A DNA stretch of 64,000 nucleotides from Limnohabitans sp. (GCA_030053945.1 JASGCW010000013.1:1-64000); one strand, 5' to 3'. Numbered from the stretch's first letter, positions 16,237 to 27,347 are shown. Translations and numbers: made by a program. The notes: generated by a model not told the origin, from the sequence alone.

Positions 16237-17802
16237 ATGCAACTCAAAATTCAAAATACATTTACCAACGAATTACCCGCAGATGAAACTTCTGAAAATG
16301 CAGTACGTAAAGTTTTTAATGCCGCCTATTCTAAAGTAGTGCCAACAGCTCCAAGCCTTCCAAAATTAATTCACTCTACTGTAGAAATAGCAAATGAGTT
16401 AGGCATAATTATAGAAGATTTACAATCTCAGGAATTTTTAGAAATATTTTCAGGATCAAAAGTGTATCCAAATAGTCTCCCTTATGCAATGTGTTACGGA
16501 GGACATCAATTTGGAGTATGGGCAGGACAATTAGGTGATGGAAGAGCTATCAACTTATTTGAAATAGAAAACAACAATAAACTTTACACACTCCAATTAA
16601 AAGGTGCTGGAAAAACCCCTTATTCAAGAAATGCAGATGGTTTGGCTGTTTTACGCTCCTCAATACGGGAATACTTGTGTGCGGAAGCAATGCATTACCT
16701 AGATGTTCCCTCCACTAGGTCACTTTCTATAATAGAATCTGGTGATAAGGTATTACGAGATATTATGTACAACGGAAATCCAGCTTTTGAAAAAGGAGCT
16801 ATTGTTTGCCGTGTGGCACCAAGTTTTATCCGTTTTGGGAATTTTGAAATTTTTGCCTCTCGTAATGATGTAAACAACCTAAAAAAATTAGCTGATTACA
16901 CCATAAAACATCATTTTCCCGAAATTCAATCAGAAGGAAAACAAAAATATATCGATTTCTTCAGAACAATTACAGATTCTACCAAAAAAATGGTTGTAGA
17001 ATGGCAACGTGTAGGCTTTGTGCACGGCGTTATGAATACTGACAATATGAGTATTCACGGTATAACAATAGACTATGGCCCTTATGGTTGGCTGGAAGAT
17101 TTCAATCTAAACTGGACACCTAATACTACAGATAACGGGCAAAAAAGATATCGTTATGGCAATCAACCTCAAATCACCCATTGGAATCTATATCAATTAG
17201 CGAATGCTATATATCCTTTAATCAACGAAACAGAAGATTTAGTAGCTATTTTAAATTCCTATGAAGAAGAATTTGAAAAAGAGTATCTACAAATGATGCG
17301 AAATAAATTAGGTTTGCAAAAAAGAATTGATTCAGACAAAGAATTGATTAGCCAACTAATACAAAATCTCTCTGCAAGAGAAACAGATTTCACTATATTC
17401 TTTAGATTACTATCATCAATCAAAATGGAGGATTCTATTGAAGAATGTATTTCCAAAATAGCTTTTTCATTCTATACTGCTGATGATATAAAAGATGTAG
17501 AACGAGACAATTGGTCAATTTGGTTCACCAATTATCTAAACAGATTACAACTGGAAGATATTACATATGAAGAGCGTAAGAGCAATATGAATAAAATAAA
17601 TCCTAAATATGTTTTTCGAAATTATATAGCCCAACTGATTATTGAAGAAGCCGAAAAAGACAATTATTCTTTATTAAATGAAATTTATTCTCTCCTGAAA
17701 AAACCTTATGACGAACAACCAGAAAATGAAAAATGGTTTGCTAGACGACCTGATTGGGCTAGAGAAAAGATTGGTTGTTCAATGTTAAGTTGTAGTTCAT
17801 AA
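16237..17802 (+). CDS. selO: Protein adenylyltransferase SelO (YdiU/UPF0061)
   Basis: 521 residues, full length for SelO. Family blocks: YGGHQFGVWAGQLGDGRA, LQLKGAGKTPYSR, VLRSSIREYL, and the catalytic-loop region VHGVMNTDNMSI and TIDYGPYGWLEDF (about residues 262-290). SelO is a pseudokinase-fold enzyme that transfers AMP to Ser/Thr/Tyr of partner proteins and is linked to redox stress. The C terminus ends CSMLSCSS: cysteine stands where many homologues carry selenocysteine. A good promoter precedes it, and the next gene starts 1 bp after its stop. Confidence 0.95.
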   Translation: MQLKIQNTFTNELPADETSENAVRKVFNAAYSKVVPTAPSLPKLIHSTVEIANELGIIIEDLQSQEFLEIFSGSKVYPNSLPYAMCYGGHQFGVWAGQLGDGRAINLFEIENNNKLYTLQLKGAGKTPYSRNADGLAVLRSSIREYLCAEAMHYLDVPSTRSLSIIESGDKVLRDIMYNGNPAFEKGAIVCRVAPSFIRFGNFEIFASRNDVNNLKKLADYTIKHHFPEIQSEGKQKYIDFFRTITDSTKKMVVEWQRVGFVHGVMNTDNMSIHGITIDYGPYGWLEDFNLNWTPNTTDNGQKRYRYGNQPQITHWNLYQLANAIYPLINETEDLVAILNSYEEEFEKEYLQMMRNKLGLQKRIDSDKELISQLIQNLSARETDFTIFFRLLSSIKMEDSIEECISKIAFSFYTADDIKDVERDNWSIWFTNYLNRLQLEDITYEERKSNMNKINPKYVFRNYIAQLIIEEAEKDNYSLLNEIYSLLKKPYDEQPENEKWFARRPDWAREKIGCSMLSCSS

Positions 17803-17803
17803 T

Positions 17804-18394
17804 ATGAAAAAGTATCTTATTCTAATATTGGTGATAGCTTTTGGTTGTGATAAATCCATTAAAAATAATTCTATTTCGGAAAAGACAATTTTAGTTCAGC
17901 CCTTCGAAGATTTTTCAGAAAAAAAGTATCAAGCAACTTTTAAAAATCTAAAGAAGATTTATCCAAATCTAAAATTATTAAAACCTGTCAAATTTCCCGA
18001 AGAAAGCTGGAACGAAATAAAAACAAGAAGACGCGCAGATTATTTGCTTAAGTTTTTGAATAAAATTGCTGGTGATAACCAATTAATAATTGGTTTAACC
18101 AGTAAAGACATCAGTACAACCAAAGGCGACAAAAAAGATTGGGGTGTTTTCGGTTTAGGAAATTGTCCAGGAAAAGCTTGCGTTGCTTCCGATTACAGAC
18201 TAAAAGGCAATAAGAGTGAAAAACTTTTTAAAGTAGCGATCCACGAATTAGGACATACAGAAGGATTATCACATTGTCCAACAAAAAATTGTTTTATGAG
18301 AGATGCAGAAGGCAAAGATCATCTTAATGAAGAAACAGAATTTTGTAAAAGTTGCAAAGAAAATCTTCTATCTAATGGATGGAAGCTAAAATAA
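17804..18394 (+). CDS. Archaemetzincin-like zinc metalloprotease, lipoprotein
   Basis: 196 residues with a lipoprotein signal (lipobox ending AFGC, Cys15). The zinc motif is HELGHTEGLSHC (about residues 147-158), followed by CFM and CKSC, matching the archaemetzincin pattern HExxHxxGxxxC, CxM, CxxC. Archaemetzincins are metzincin peptidases with an extra zinc site held by cysteines. Anchoring to the envelope as a lipoprotein is inferred from the lipobox. It begins 1 bp after selO and is probably co-transcribed. Confidence 0.85.
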   Translation: MKKYLILILVIAFGCDKSIKNNSISEKTILVQPFEDFSEKKYQATFKNLKKIYPNLKLLKPVKFPEESWNEIKTRRRADYLLKFLNKIAGDNQLIIGLTSKDISTTKGDKKDWGVFGLGNCPGKACVASDYRLKGNKSEKLFKVAIHELGHTEGLSHCPTKNCFMRDAEGKDHLNEETEFCKSCKENLLSNGWKLK

Positions 18395-18426
18395 TCTTAA
18401 ATTTATAGTAATTAAAACAAAAAAAC

Positions 18427-18858
18427 ATGGTAAATATCAATCCTTATTTAATCTTCAATGGTCAATGTGAAGAAGCTTTTTTACTGTACAAATCAGTTTT
18501 TGGCGGCGAATTTCAACAAATCAGCAAATTTGGCGATATGCCAGCTGAAGCTGGTCCAGAAATGTCAGAAGCAGATAAAAACAGAGTAATGCACGTATCT
18601 TATAACATTGGAAATTCTGTTTTAATGGGTAGTGATAGTAATACACAAAGTGGTGACGTAAGTTTCGGAAACAATTTTTCAATTTCTATCAACGCTGAAA
18701 GCAGAACAGAAACAGAACGAATTTTTAATGGTCTTTCAAAGGATGGAAAAATCACAATGCCTTTACAAGACACTTTTTGGGGAGCTTACTTCGGGATGTT
18801 TACAGACAAATTTGGCATCAATTGGATGGTAAATTTTGACGAGATTCCTCATAAATAA
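18427..18858 (+). CDS. VOC family protein (PhnB/glyoxalase-like)
   Basis: 143 residues with the PhnB-type beginning NPYLIFNGQCEEAFLLYKSVFG, a central MHVSYNIGNSVLMGSD strand and C-terminal FWGAYFGMFTDKFGINWMVN. These form a vicinal-oxygen-chelate fold dimer. Specific reaction unknown; such proteins are often mislabelled as ubiquinone methyltransferases. It lies 32 bp after the metzincin gene in the same direction. Confidence 0.9.
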   Translation: MVNINPYLIFNGQCEEAFLLYKSVFGGEFQQISKFGDMPAEAGPEMSEADKNRVMHVSYNIGNSVLMGSDSNTQSGDVSFGNNFSISINAESRTETERIFNGLSKDGKITMPLQDTFWGAYFGMFTDKFGINWMVNFDEIPHK

Positions 18859-18893
18859 TTTTGCATCATAAATCACAAAAACCACATTAAACT

Positions 18894-19334
18894 ATGAAAA
18901 TAACAATTAAATTTTTACTAGCGATATTCTTGTTTATCGCAATTAATGAAAACTCTTTTTCACAAGGACCTCCACCTTGGGCACCTGCGCACGGGTATAG
19001 AGCAAAAACTCGTTATGTATATTTCCCTGATCAGAATTTTTATTATGATTTAAATACGCGCAATTATATTTATCTAAGCGGTCCTAATTGGTCTATAAGC
19101 GCGACCTTACCAAAATTATTTGTTGGTATAAACTTAGGCAAGTCTTCACAAGTAGAATTAGATTTTGCAGGAGATAGACCCTATAGATATAATGGAGAAC
19201 ATCTAGTAAGATATAAAGTAAAAAAAACTAAAAAAATAAAGGAAAAACATAAAACGGTTGAAATAAACATCTTTAATTCTGGACATCACGAATCACACGG
19301 CAGAGGTCGTGGACACGGACACGGAAAACATTAA
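18894..19334 (+). CDS. Exported protein with Gly/His-rich tail
   Basis: 146 residues: signal peptide (KFLLAIFLFIAINENSFSQ), then a Pro-rich start (GPPPWAPAHGYRAKTRYVYFPDQN) and a C-terminal tail HHESHGRGRGHGHGKH that could bind metal ions. The core resembles small Bacteroidota envelope proteins with repeated Tyr-Phe-Pro segments, but I do not recognise a family. Followed at once by a terminator. Confidence 0.75.
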   Translation: MKITIKFLLAIFLFIAINENSFSQGPPPWAPAHGYRAKTRYVYFPDQNFYYDLNTRNYIYLSGPNWSISATLPKLFVGINLGKSSQVELDFAGDRPYRYNGEHLVRYKVKKTKKIKEKHKTVEINIFNSGHHESHGRGRGHGHGKH

Positions 19335-19344
19335 TTTGTATAGT

Positions 19345-19374
19345 AAAACGCTCAAAAAAAATTGAGCGTTTTTT
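19345..19374 (+). terminator. Intrinsic terminator
   Basis: Eleven-bp stem AAAACGCTCAA/TTGAGCGTTTT (19345-19355 with 19362-19372), 6-nt loop, then a T-run. It lies between convergent genes and may also serve the minus strand weakly. Confidence 0.85.
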
Positions 19375-19375
19375 T

Positions 19376-19714
19376 TTAACCAATTCTTAATCCGTTTTCA
19401 ACTTTCATATCACTTGTCAATAAAACTATGTCATTGTTCTCTCCTACAGAGCCCAGAACTAAACATTCACTCATAAATTTACCTATTTGTTTTTTAGGAA
19501 AATTCACAACTGCTATAATTTGTTTATTCAACAAGTCATTTTTTTCGTATCTTTTTGTGATTTGTGCAGAAGACTTATTAATTCCAATTTCCGCACCAAA
19601 ATCAATTGTTAGTTGAAAAGCAGGTTTTCTAGCTTCAGGAAAATCATTGACTTCAATAATAGTTCCTACACGCATTTCAACTTTTTCAAAATCATCCCAA
19701 TTTATTGTTTCCAT
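19376..19714 (-). CDS. csaA: tRNA-binding protein CsaA-like
   Basis: 112 residues from the ATG at 19712-19714 (METINWDDFEKVEMRVGTI). The OB-fold tRNA-binding motifs are complete: VGTIIEVNDFPEARKPAFQL, KSSAQITKRY, VVNFPKKQIG, FMSECLVLG. CsaA proteins bind tRNA-like RNA and have been described as having chaperone-like activity. The frame extends 15 codons upstream, but that part is made of an intergenic repeat, so I reject the longer start. Confidence 0.92.
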   Translation of the reverse strand: METINWDDFEKVEMRVGTIIEVNDFPEARKPAFQLTIDFGAEIGINKSSAQITKRYEKNDLLNKQIIAVVNFPKKQIGKFMSECLVLGSVGENNDIVLLTSDMKVENGLRIG

Positions 19715-19754
19715 AGTTATAAAAATATATGTGGCTTCGAGATCCAGCATCGAG

Positions 19755-19817
19755 TACATTTCGACAAGCTCAATGAATACATTTCGACAGGTTCAATGAA
19801 CATTCGACAAGCACAAA
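19755..19817. repeat. 23-bp tandem repeat, 2.7 units
   Basis: Two 23-bp units, 19755-19777 and 19778-19800, differ at two positions and share TACATTTCGACA and TCAATGAA. A shortened third unit runs to about 19817. The minus-strand form contains TTGAGCTTGTCGAAATG, which I recall as a frequent intergenic sequence in Bacteroidota genomes. Confidence 0.75.
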
Positions 19818-19864
19818 AATAATTAATTCTTCGTTTCATTATGAGCTATAAGTTTTCTTATAGC

Positions 19865-19891
19865 AAAAAAAAGTCCCAATTTCTTGGGACT
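19865..19891 (-). terminator. Intrinsic terminator of secDF
   Basis: Minus strand: AGTCCCAA stem (19884-19891 with 19872-19879), 4-nt loop, then eight T. It lies 25 bp after the secDF stop. Confidence 0.9.
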
Positions 19892-19915
19892 CTAATTTAT
19901 ATAAAAAGTTTAGAA

Positions 19916-22900
19916 TTAACTATTTAATTCTGCGTGTCTTTTTTCAATCTCTTCTTTATCTTTTTTAGATAAAGTATCTACTAAAACTGGAGTTGCAATA
20001 AATAATGAAGAATATGTACCTACCACAATACCAATAAGCATTGCGAAGATGAATCCTCTAATTGACTCTCCACCGAAAATAAACATTACTAATAATACCA
20101 ATAACATATTTAATGAAGTATTGATAGTTCTAGATAATGTAGTATTAATAGACTCGTTTACGATGTGTTTGAAATCGCCTTTTAAATTACCCGCAATGAA
20201 TTCTCTAATTCTGTCGAATACAATTACAGTATCGTTCATTGAGTATCCTATTACCGTTAGAATTGCAGCAATAAAGTGCTGGTCCATTTCCATATGGAAA
20301 GGCATAATTTTATACAATAATGAATACATTCCTAATACGAAGATAACGTCGTGAGCAACAGCAGCAATCGCACCAATTGAATAGCCATACTTGCGGAAAG
20401 AAACTACTAAGTATAAACCTACTACTAACATTGCACCAATAACCGCCCAAAAAGAGTTGTTTTTGATATCATTAGAAATAGTTGCACTTACTTTAGAACC
20501 TGATAATAATCCAGTTTGTTTACCTTCATATAAAGTAATGAATTTTTTGTAATCCATTCCAGGGAAGTATTTAGAAAGTCCAGAGTAAAGCATTTTATTT
20601 ACTTCCTCATCAACTCCTACTGCATCTTCTTTAACTTTATATTTAGTTATAATTCTTACTTGATCTGCGGCACCAAATTGTTTTACCTCAACAGCCACAC
20701 CGAATACTTTTCCTAACTCTTCGCTCAAAGTAGCAGTTTCAACAGGCTTCTCAAATTTTACTTGGAATGTTCTACCCCCTGCAAAATCTACACCTTCATC
20801 TAATCCGTTGATTCCAAAAATTGAAATACAGCTAATAATAACTACAGCAGAAGAGAAGATATACGTAAACTTCTTAATTTTCAAGAAATCGAAATGGAAG
20901 TTTGTAAACCAGTTTTTAGACAAGTTTGTCGTAAAAGTCAACACTCTATTTTTAGCGATATCACTATCAATAAACATTCTAGCAATAAATATTGACGTGA
21001 ATAATGATGTAAAAATACCTATTAATAAAGTAGTCGCGAAACCTTTGATAGGTCCTGTTCCAAAAATATAAAGTATAGCACCCGTTAAAACGTGAGTAAC
21101 GTTAGCATCAATAATTGAACGCATAGCTCCTGTCCAAGAGAACGATTTAGACACAGCCTCACCTAAACTCAAGCCATGGCGCAATTCCTCTTTTGCTCTT
21201 TCGTAGATAATAATGTTAGCATCTACCGCTGTACCTAATGTTAATACGATACCCGCAATACCAGGTAATGTTAATACCGCACCTAAACTTGCTAAAATAC
21301 CAAATAAGAATAATAAGTTCACTAATAAAGCAGCATTAGCATACCAACCCGCTCTACCATAATAAACCACCATCCATAAAGCTACGATTAATAAACCAGC
21401 AATAGCCGAAGTAGTACCATTATCAATAGCTTTTTGTCCTAACGATGGACCTACAACTTCAGATTGAACAATTTCTGCAGCAGCAGGTAATTTACCAGCA
21501 CGTAAAACGTTTGCTAAGTCACTTGTTTCATCCAGAGAGAAAACACCAGAAATTTGAGAATTACCTCCTGAAATAGGGCCAGAAGTAACACCAGGAGCTG
21601 AATAAACAATATTATCAAGAACAATAGCAATATTTCCTTGTGTTGAGTACGCTTTACCTGTTAATTCTTCCCAAATTCTAGCTCCTCTACCATTCATTTG
21701 CATCGAAACTGCTGGCTTACCCATTTGGTCAAAATCAGCACGTGCATCTACAATAACACTTCCACTTAAAGGAGGAACATTATTTCTACTACCTTTTATA
21801 GCATATAATTCAGCAACTTCATCCTTATCCTTATCCTTAGCTTCATCATTTTTAGAAGCTTTTACTTTACCCCATAACAATTTTGCATCAGCAAGATTAG
21901 CAGGCATTAAAGCTTTGATATCAGGTCTTTTGAAATAACTATTTAATAAAGCTGTATCTTTAGCTTTAGCAAAACCTAAAACTGCACCACCTTGTTGATT
22001 AGGCATTAACTTATCAAACAAAGGATTGTTTTCTTTTTTAGCTGCTGTAGAATCTTTAGTCGTTTTATCAACTAATAAATTATCGATATTAGAGTCTTTC
22101 TTAGCAGTAGTGTCTTTTGCAACAGTAGATTTTTCTGTTTTCTTTAAAACATCATTTATAGAAATCAAGTATCCAAAAGCATCGCTTGATTTATACGTTT
22201 CCCAAAACTCTAATTGAGCAGTACTTTGCAATAATTTTTTGATACGGTCAACATCTTTCGCACCAGGTAATTCAACCAAGATACGACCTGTTGCACCCAA
22301 TTTAACAATATTAGGCTGTGTAACACCAAATTTGTCGATACGCTCACGTAAAACTCCAAATGCGCTCTCTACAGACTCATCTACTTTTTTATTGATAATC
22401 TTTTTTACTTGATCATCAGTCATATCAAATTTAATTTGATCTGATAAGTTTCTGTTACCAAAAATATCTGGAGAAGCTAATTTAACATTACCATTTGAGT
22501 TAGCTTCAAAAGCTTCATAGAAAGCATCTAAAAATGATTGATTACCTTGTTGATTTGCTTTTGCATCAGCTAGAGCTTTATTAAAAACTGGATTAGTTGT
22601 ATTATTAGCTAAGGTTTTTAATACATCTTTTACTGAAATTTGTAAAGTAACGTTGATACCTCCTTCTAAGTCAAGACCTTTGTTAATTTGCTTGTCTTTT
22701 ACATCATTGTAAGTAAATGGTCCAAACACTTTTACTTTTCCTATGGAGTCTAGGTAAGCCTTTTCTTTGTCTAGATTTCCTTTTGCAAATGCTTTCGCAT
22801 CATTTTTCACTCCATTAGCAATGAAAGTAAAAGAGAGTTGGTATATACATACCACTGCAAACAATATTGCAAAAAATTTAATAAGTCCTCTATTCTGCAT
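19916..22900 (-). CDS. secDF: Protein translocase subunit SecDF (fused)
   Basis: 994 residues. The SecD half begins with one membrane segment and the GLDLEGGINVTL motif (near 75), has a large periplasmic region with an extra Lys/Asp-rich insert (about residues 255-300) and a block of membrane segments (about 500-650). The SecF half restarts at ILSSAVV-like segments with EGVDFAGGRTF near 715 and a second membrane block. SecDF uses the proton gradient to pull secreted proteins through SecYEG. Fusion of the two is usual in Bacteroidota. Own promoter and terminator. Confidence 0.97.
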   Translation of the reverse strand: MQNRGLIKFFAILFAVVCIYQLSFTFIANGVKNDAKAFAKGNLDKEKAYLDSIGKVKVFGPFTYNDVKDKQINKGLDLEGGINVTLQISVKDVLKTLANNTTNPVFNKALADAKANQQGNQSFLDAFYEAFEANSNGNVKLASPDIFGNRNLSDQIKFDMTDDQVKKIINKKVDESVESAFGVLRERIDKFGVTQPNIVKLGATGRILVELPGAKDVDRIKKLLQSTAQLEFWETYKSSDAFGYLISINDVLKKTEKSTVAKDTTAKKDSNIDNLLVDKTTKDSTAAKKENNPLFDKLMPNQQGGAVLGFAKAKDTALLNSYFKRPDIKALMPANLADAKLLWGKVKASKNDEAKDKDKDEVAELYAIKGSRNNVPPLSGSVIVDARADFDQMGKPAVSMQMNGRGARIWEELTGKAYSTQGNIAIVLDNIVYSAPGVTSGPISGGNSQISGVFSLDETSDLANVLRAGKLPAAAEIVQSEVVGPSLGQKAIDNGTTSAIAGLLIVALWMVVYYGRAGWYANAALLVNLLFLFGILASLGAVLTLPGIAGIVLTLGTAVDANIIIYERAKEELRHGLSLGEAVSKSFSWTGAMRSIIDANVTHVLTGAILYIFGTGPIKGFATTLLIGIFTSLFTSIFIARMFIDSDIAKNRVLTFTTNLSKNWFTNFHFDFLKIKKFTYIFSSAVVIISCISIFGINGLDEGVDFAGGRTFQVKFEKPVETATLSEELGKVFGVAVEVKQFGAADQVRIITKYKVKEDAVGVDEEVNKMLYSGLSKYFPGMDYKKFITLYEGKQTGLLSGSKVSATISNDIKNNSFWAVIGAMLVVGLYLVVSFRKYGYSIGAIAAVAHDVIFVLGMYSLLYKIMPFHMEMDQHFIAAILTVIGYSMNDTVIVFDRIREFIAGNLKGDFKHIVNESINTTLSRTINTSLNMLLVLLVMFIFGGESIRGFIFAMLIGIVVGTYSSLFIATPVLVDTLSKKDKEEIEKRHAELNS

Positions 22901-22984
22901 TCTTTGTAAAAATTAATTAATTCTTTTTGTTTTGTTTGATTTATAAAAATGGAATAAAAATACTATCCCATTTTCTAAAACGTG

Positions 22985-23016
22985 CAAATATATAATACTG
23001 AATGTGATTAACCAAT
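22985..23016 (-). promoter_or_regulatory. Predicted secDF promoter
   Basis: Minus strand: TTG of ATTGG at 23012-23016, about 20 bp, then TATATTTG at 22985-22992. A close match to the Bacteroidota consensus. Leader of about 80 nt. Confidence 0.65.
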
Positions 23017-23035
23017 TTTTTAATCAATTAATCTC

Positions 23036-23066
23036 AAAAAAAAGACTGCAAAGAAGCAGTCTTTTT
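23036..23066 (-). terminator. Intrinsic terminator of mdh
   Basis: Eleven-bp symmetric stem AAAAAGACTGC/GCAGTCTTTTT (23039-23049 with 23056-23066) with a 6-nt loop and a T-run on the minus strand, 16 bp after the mdh stop. Confidence 0.85.
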
Positions 23067-23082
23067 AAAAAAATTTAAACAT

Positions 23083-24018
23083 TTATGACAAAACACTCGC
23101 CAAAGCATCATTCATACTGCGAACAGCATCAGATGATTTTGCAAAAAGTGCTTTTTCAGCGTCATTTAATTTGATATCGATAATTTCTTCTATTCCGTTT
23201 TTACCTATAATACAAGGAACACCTACACAGATATCAGATTGTCCATATTCTCCTTCCAAGAAAACCGAACAAGCAATCATTTTCTTTTGATCATTTAGAA
23301 TAGAATCTACTAAATAAGCCACAGAAGCTCCTGGCGCATACCAAGCAGAAGTCCCTAATAAAGCTGTTAATGTAGCTCCACCAACCATAGTATCTGCAGC
23401 AACTTTATCTAATTGCTCTTGCGATAAAAATTGAGAAACTGGAATACCATTATAAGATGCTAAACGAGTTAAAGGAATCATAGTTGTATCACCGTGACCA
23501 CCAATAACCATAGCAGAAATATCATTTGCAGGCTTATCTAATGCTAATGACAAATATGTTCTAAAACGAGAACTATCTAAAGCACCACCCATTCCGATAA
23601 TTCTATTCTTAGGCAATCCTAATGATTTGTATGCTAAATAAGTCATTGTATCCATAGGGTTAGACACAATTACAAAAATAGCTTCTGGTGAGTGTGTTAA
23701 TAAATTTTCAGCAACCGATTTTACAATTCCTGCATTGATTCCGATTAACTCTTCACGAGTCATACCAGGTTTTCTTGGAATTCCTGAAGTAATTACCACT
23801 ACATTACTACCAGCTGTTTTTGAATAATCGTTAGTTACCCCTGTAACTTTAGTATTAAAACCTGTATTTGTAGCACATTGCATAATATCTAAAGCTTTAC
23901 CTTCTGCAAAACCTTCTCTAATATCAAGCAAAACAATTTCACTTGCAATTCCTCTGTAAGCCATAACGTCTGCACAAGTAGCTCCTACGTTTCCTGCTCC
24001 AACAATTGTTACTTTCAT
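23083..24018 (-). CDS. mdh: Malate dehydrogenase (LDH-like type)
   Basis: 311 residues. Rossmann start VTIVGAGNVGATCADVMA, substrate-loop Arg in TSGIPRKPGMTREEL, VSNPMDTMTYLAYK, catalytic His in GGHGDTTMIPL (about 175), and C-terminal GVPCIIGKNGIEEI. These place it in the lactate dehydrogenase-like malate dehydrogenase group (about 310 residues). It interconverts malate and oxaloacetate with NAD in the TCA cycle. It lies 64 bp after gyrB on the same strand and has its own terminator. Confidence 0.96.
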   Translation of the reverse strand: MKVTIVGAGNVGATCADVMAYRGIASEIVLLDIREGFAEGKALDIMQCATNTGFNTKVTGVTNDYSKTAGSNVVVITSGIPRKPGMTREELIGINAGIVKSVAENLLTHSPEAIFVIVSNPMDTMTYLAYKSLGLPKNRIIGMGGALDSSRFRTYLSLALDKPANDISAMVIGGHGDTTMIPLTRLASYNGIPVSQFLSQEQLDKVAADTMVGGATLTALLGTSAWYAPGASVAYLVDSILNDQKKMIACSVFLEGEYGQSDICVGVPCIIGKNGIEEIIDIKLNDAEKALFAKSSDAVRSMNDALASVLS

Positions 24019-24082
24019 TTTTAAAATATTTTGGTTATTTCTTTTATCTTAAATGGTGAATTCGAAATTCTCAATCACCATT

Positions 24083-26086
<2,004 letters not shown>

Positions 26087-26118
26087 TTATTCTGCAAAAA
26101 ATCAAAAACAAACGCAAG

Positions 26119-26138
26119 TTATTAACAAGTGTTAATAA
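26119..26138. promoter_or_regulatory. Palindrome upstream of gyrB (candidate operator)
   Basis: Perfect 9-bp arms TTATTAACA and TGTTAATAA around a 2-bp centre, about 50 bp upstream of the gyrB -7 box. A site for a dimeric regulator is possible. Each arm also loosely resembles a DnaA box. No T-run follows. Confidence 0.35.
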
Positions 26139-26512
26139 CAAAAAAATGGCTTAAATCGATTAAAAAGCGGCTTAAAATGGATTTTCAATCAAATTTTACA
26201 AATGTTAAAATTCAAATTTCACAAGAATGCTTTAAACCCACTTTAAAAGCCAAAAAAACAAAGTCAATTCTACATAATTTCTACAAAAGCAAAGAAAGTT
26301 TTAGCTATTTCAACAAAATCACACAAACAAATCTACATCCAACATTTTTCTTTCTCTTTATAATGGGTATATATTATGAAAACTAAAACAGTTAACATTA
26401 ATGCTTGTAAATCTGAGCAATCGCAAAGCTTATAGGCTTTTATAACCTTAAAAAAATGTGCTAAAGTAGATGGATTTAACTATTTTTGAGAACTGCAAAA
26501 ACAAATATTAAG
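26139..26512. other. Intergenic stretch, nothing recognised
   Basis: AT-rich sequence between the gyrB control region and the next gene. It has a GTG-initiated 85-codon frame without family resemblance and an imperfect direct repeat GGCTTAAA near 26147 and 26168. I see no RNA gene. Confidence 0.4.
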
Positions 26513-27055
26513 ATGATAGATATTAAAACAATTTCTGAGAAATATTCGAAAATCAACAACAGTGGTTTAATTAATCTATGGAAAGAAAACAACAAGCTTA
26601 CCGACGAAGCTAGAGAAATTCTTAAAACTGAACTAAAAAAGAGAAATCTTGATTTTGAAGAAGATTACACTAATGAATCAGATGATAAAAAAACTGTAAA
26701 GTATGAAAGCTTTGAAATCTTTCAAAACCAATCAAATCTTAACAAAAGAATCAAAAAACATATCAAAGAATATGTAAAAAACGATTATAGTAGGGAGGAA
26801 ATCTATGAAAAAATTAAAGAAGAGTATGATGTAGACGACATATATATAGACAAAAAGTATTCCTCTTTAAAAAATGAATCTATTTACTTTTTAATATTTT
26901 CAATCATTTTATTTTTTTCTGCAATATTCAGAATTCACATAATATCAACTAGTTACACAGACATTGAATGGCATCTTTTTTATCTTTCTGTTACTGGAAT
27001 ATCTTCTTTATTATTTTTCTTACACGGAATAGAAATTAGAAAAAAATATAAATAA
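26513..27055 (+). CDS. Hypothetical protein with C-terminal membrane segments
   Basis: 180 residues from the ATG at 26513 (MIDIKTISEKY). The N-terminal half is charged and helical, with a segment (IKKHIKEYVKNDYSREEIYEKIKEEY, given here only as positions about 80-105) that looks like a helical hairpin. Two hydrophobic segments follow (about 122-142 and 152-170). I do not recognise a family. Nine upstream codons from a TTG are possible but unlikely. The gene stands alone before a repeat region. Confidence 0.6.
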   Translation: MIDIKTISEKYSKINNSGLINLWKENNKLTDEAREILKTELKKRNLDFEEDYTNESDDKKTVKYESFEIFQNQSNLNKRIKKHIKEYVKNDYSREEIYEKIKEEYDVDDIYIDKKYSSLKNESIYFLIFSIILFFSAIFRIHIISTSYTDIEWHLFYLSVTGISSLLFFLHGIEIRKKYK

Positions 27056-27111
27056 CAATTATAATACAACGTTATTTAGTTAAGAAATTTTCAGATATAA
27101 AAAATTGCATT

Positions 27112-27214
27112 TTCATATGTTCAAATTTTATTTTTCAGCGGTAACATATGTTATCCCCTTTTTAATCATTGGTGTTTGCATACGCAAACTGCTTGTTTAT
27201 GGGGATTTCATATG
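27112..27214. repeat. Dispersed nested-palindrome element, copy 2
   Basis: Outer arms CATATGTTATCCCC (27145-27158) and GGGGATTTCATATG (27201-27214) pair with two mismatches. An inner hairpin GTTTGC-ATAC-GCAAAC lies at the centre. The 30 bases before the left arm also match copy 1 at 11642. Confidence 0.8.
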
Positions 27215-27217
27215 TAG

Positions 27218-27307
27218 ATAATTATTTGTTTTTCATTTGTCATATGGTATCGCTTTTATTCATAGTAGTTTGCATACGCAAACTACTAGTTTATGGCGAT
27301 TTCATAT
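27218..27307. repeat. Dispersed nested-palindrome element, copy 3
   Basis: Outer arms CATATGGTATCGC (27241-27253) and GCGATTTCATAT (27296-27307). The inner hairpin here has a perfect 11-bp stem TAGTAGTTTGC/GCAAACTACTA with loop ATAC. It lies 96 bp from copy 2 in direct orientation. Between it and asnB there is only a short 7-bp inverted repeat (27317-27343) and a terminator. Confidence 0.8.
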
Positions 27308-27347
27308 TATCATTATATCCTACTGTGCTTTCATCGGTAGGATCAAC

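Noticed and set aside
17780..17802. Selenocysteine at the SelO C terminus
   Set aside because: The codons are TGT (Cys) and the stop is TAA; no in-frame TGA or SECIS-like need.
26119..26138. Replication origin by DnaA boxes
   Set aside because: Only two weak matches (TTATTAACA), no dnaA gene nearby and no AT-rich unwinding cluster beyond the general background.
26129..26386. 85-codon frame upstream of gyrB
   Set aside because: Starts with GTG inside a palindrome, is Lys/Phe-rich like random AT-rich translation and resembles nothing.
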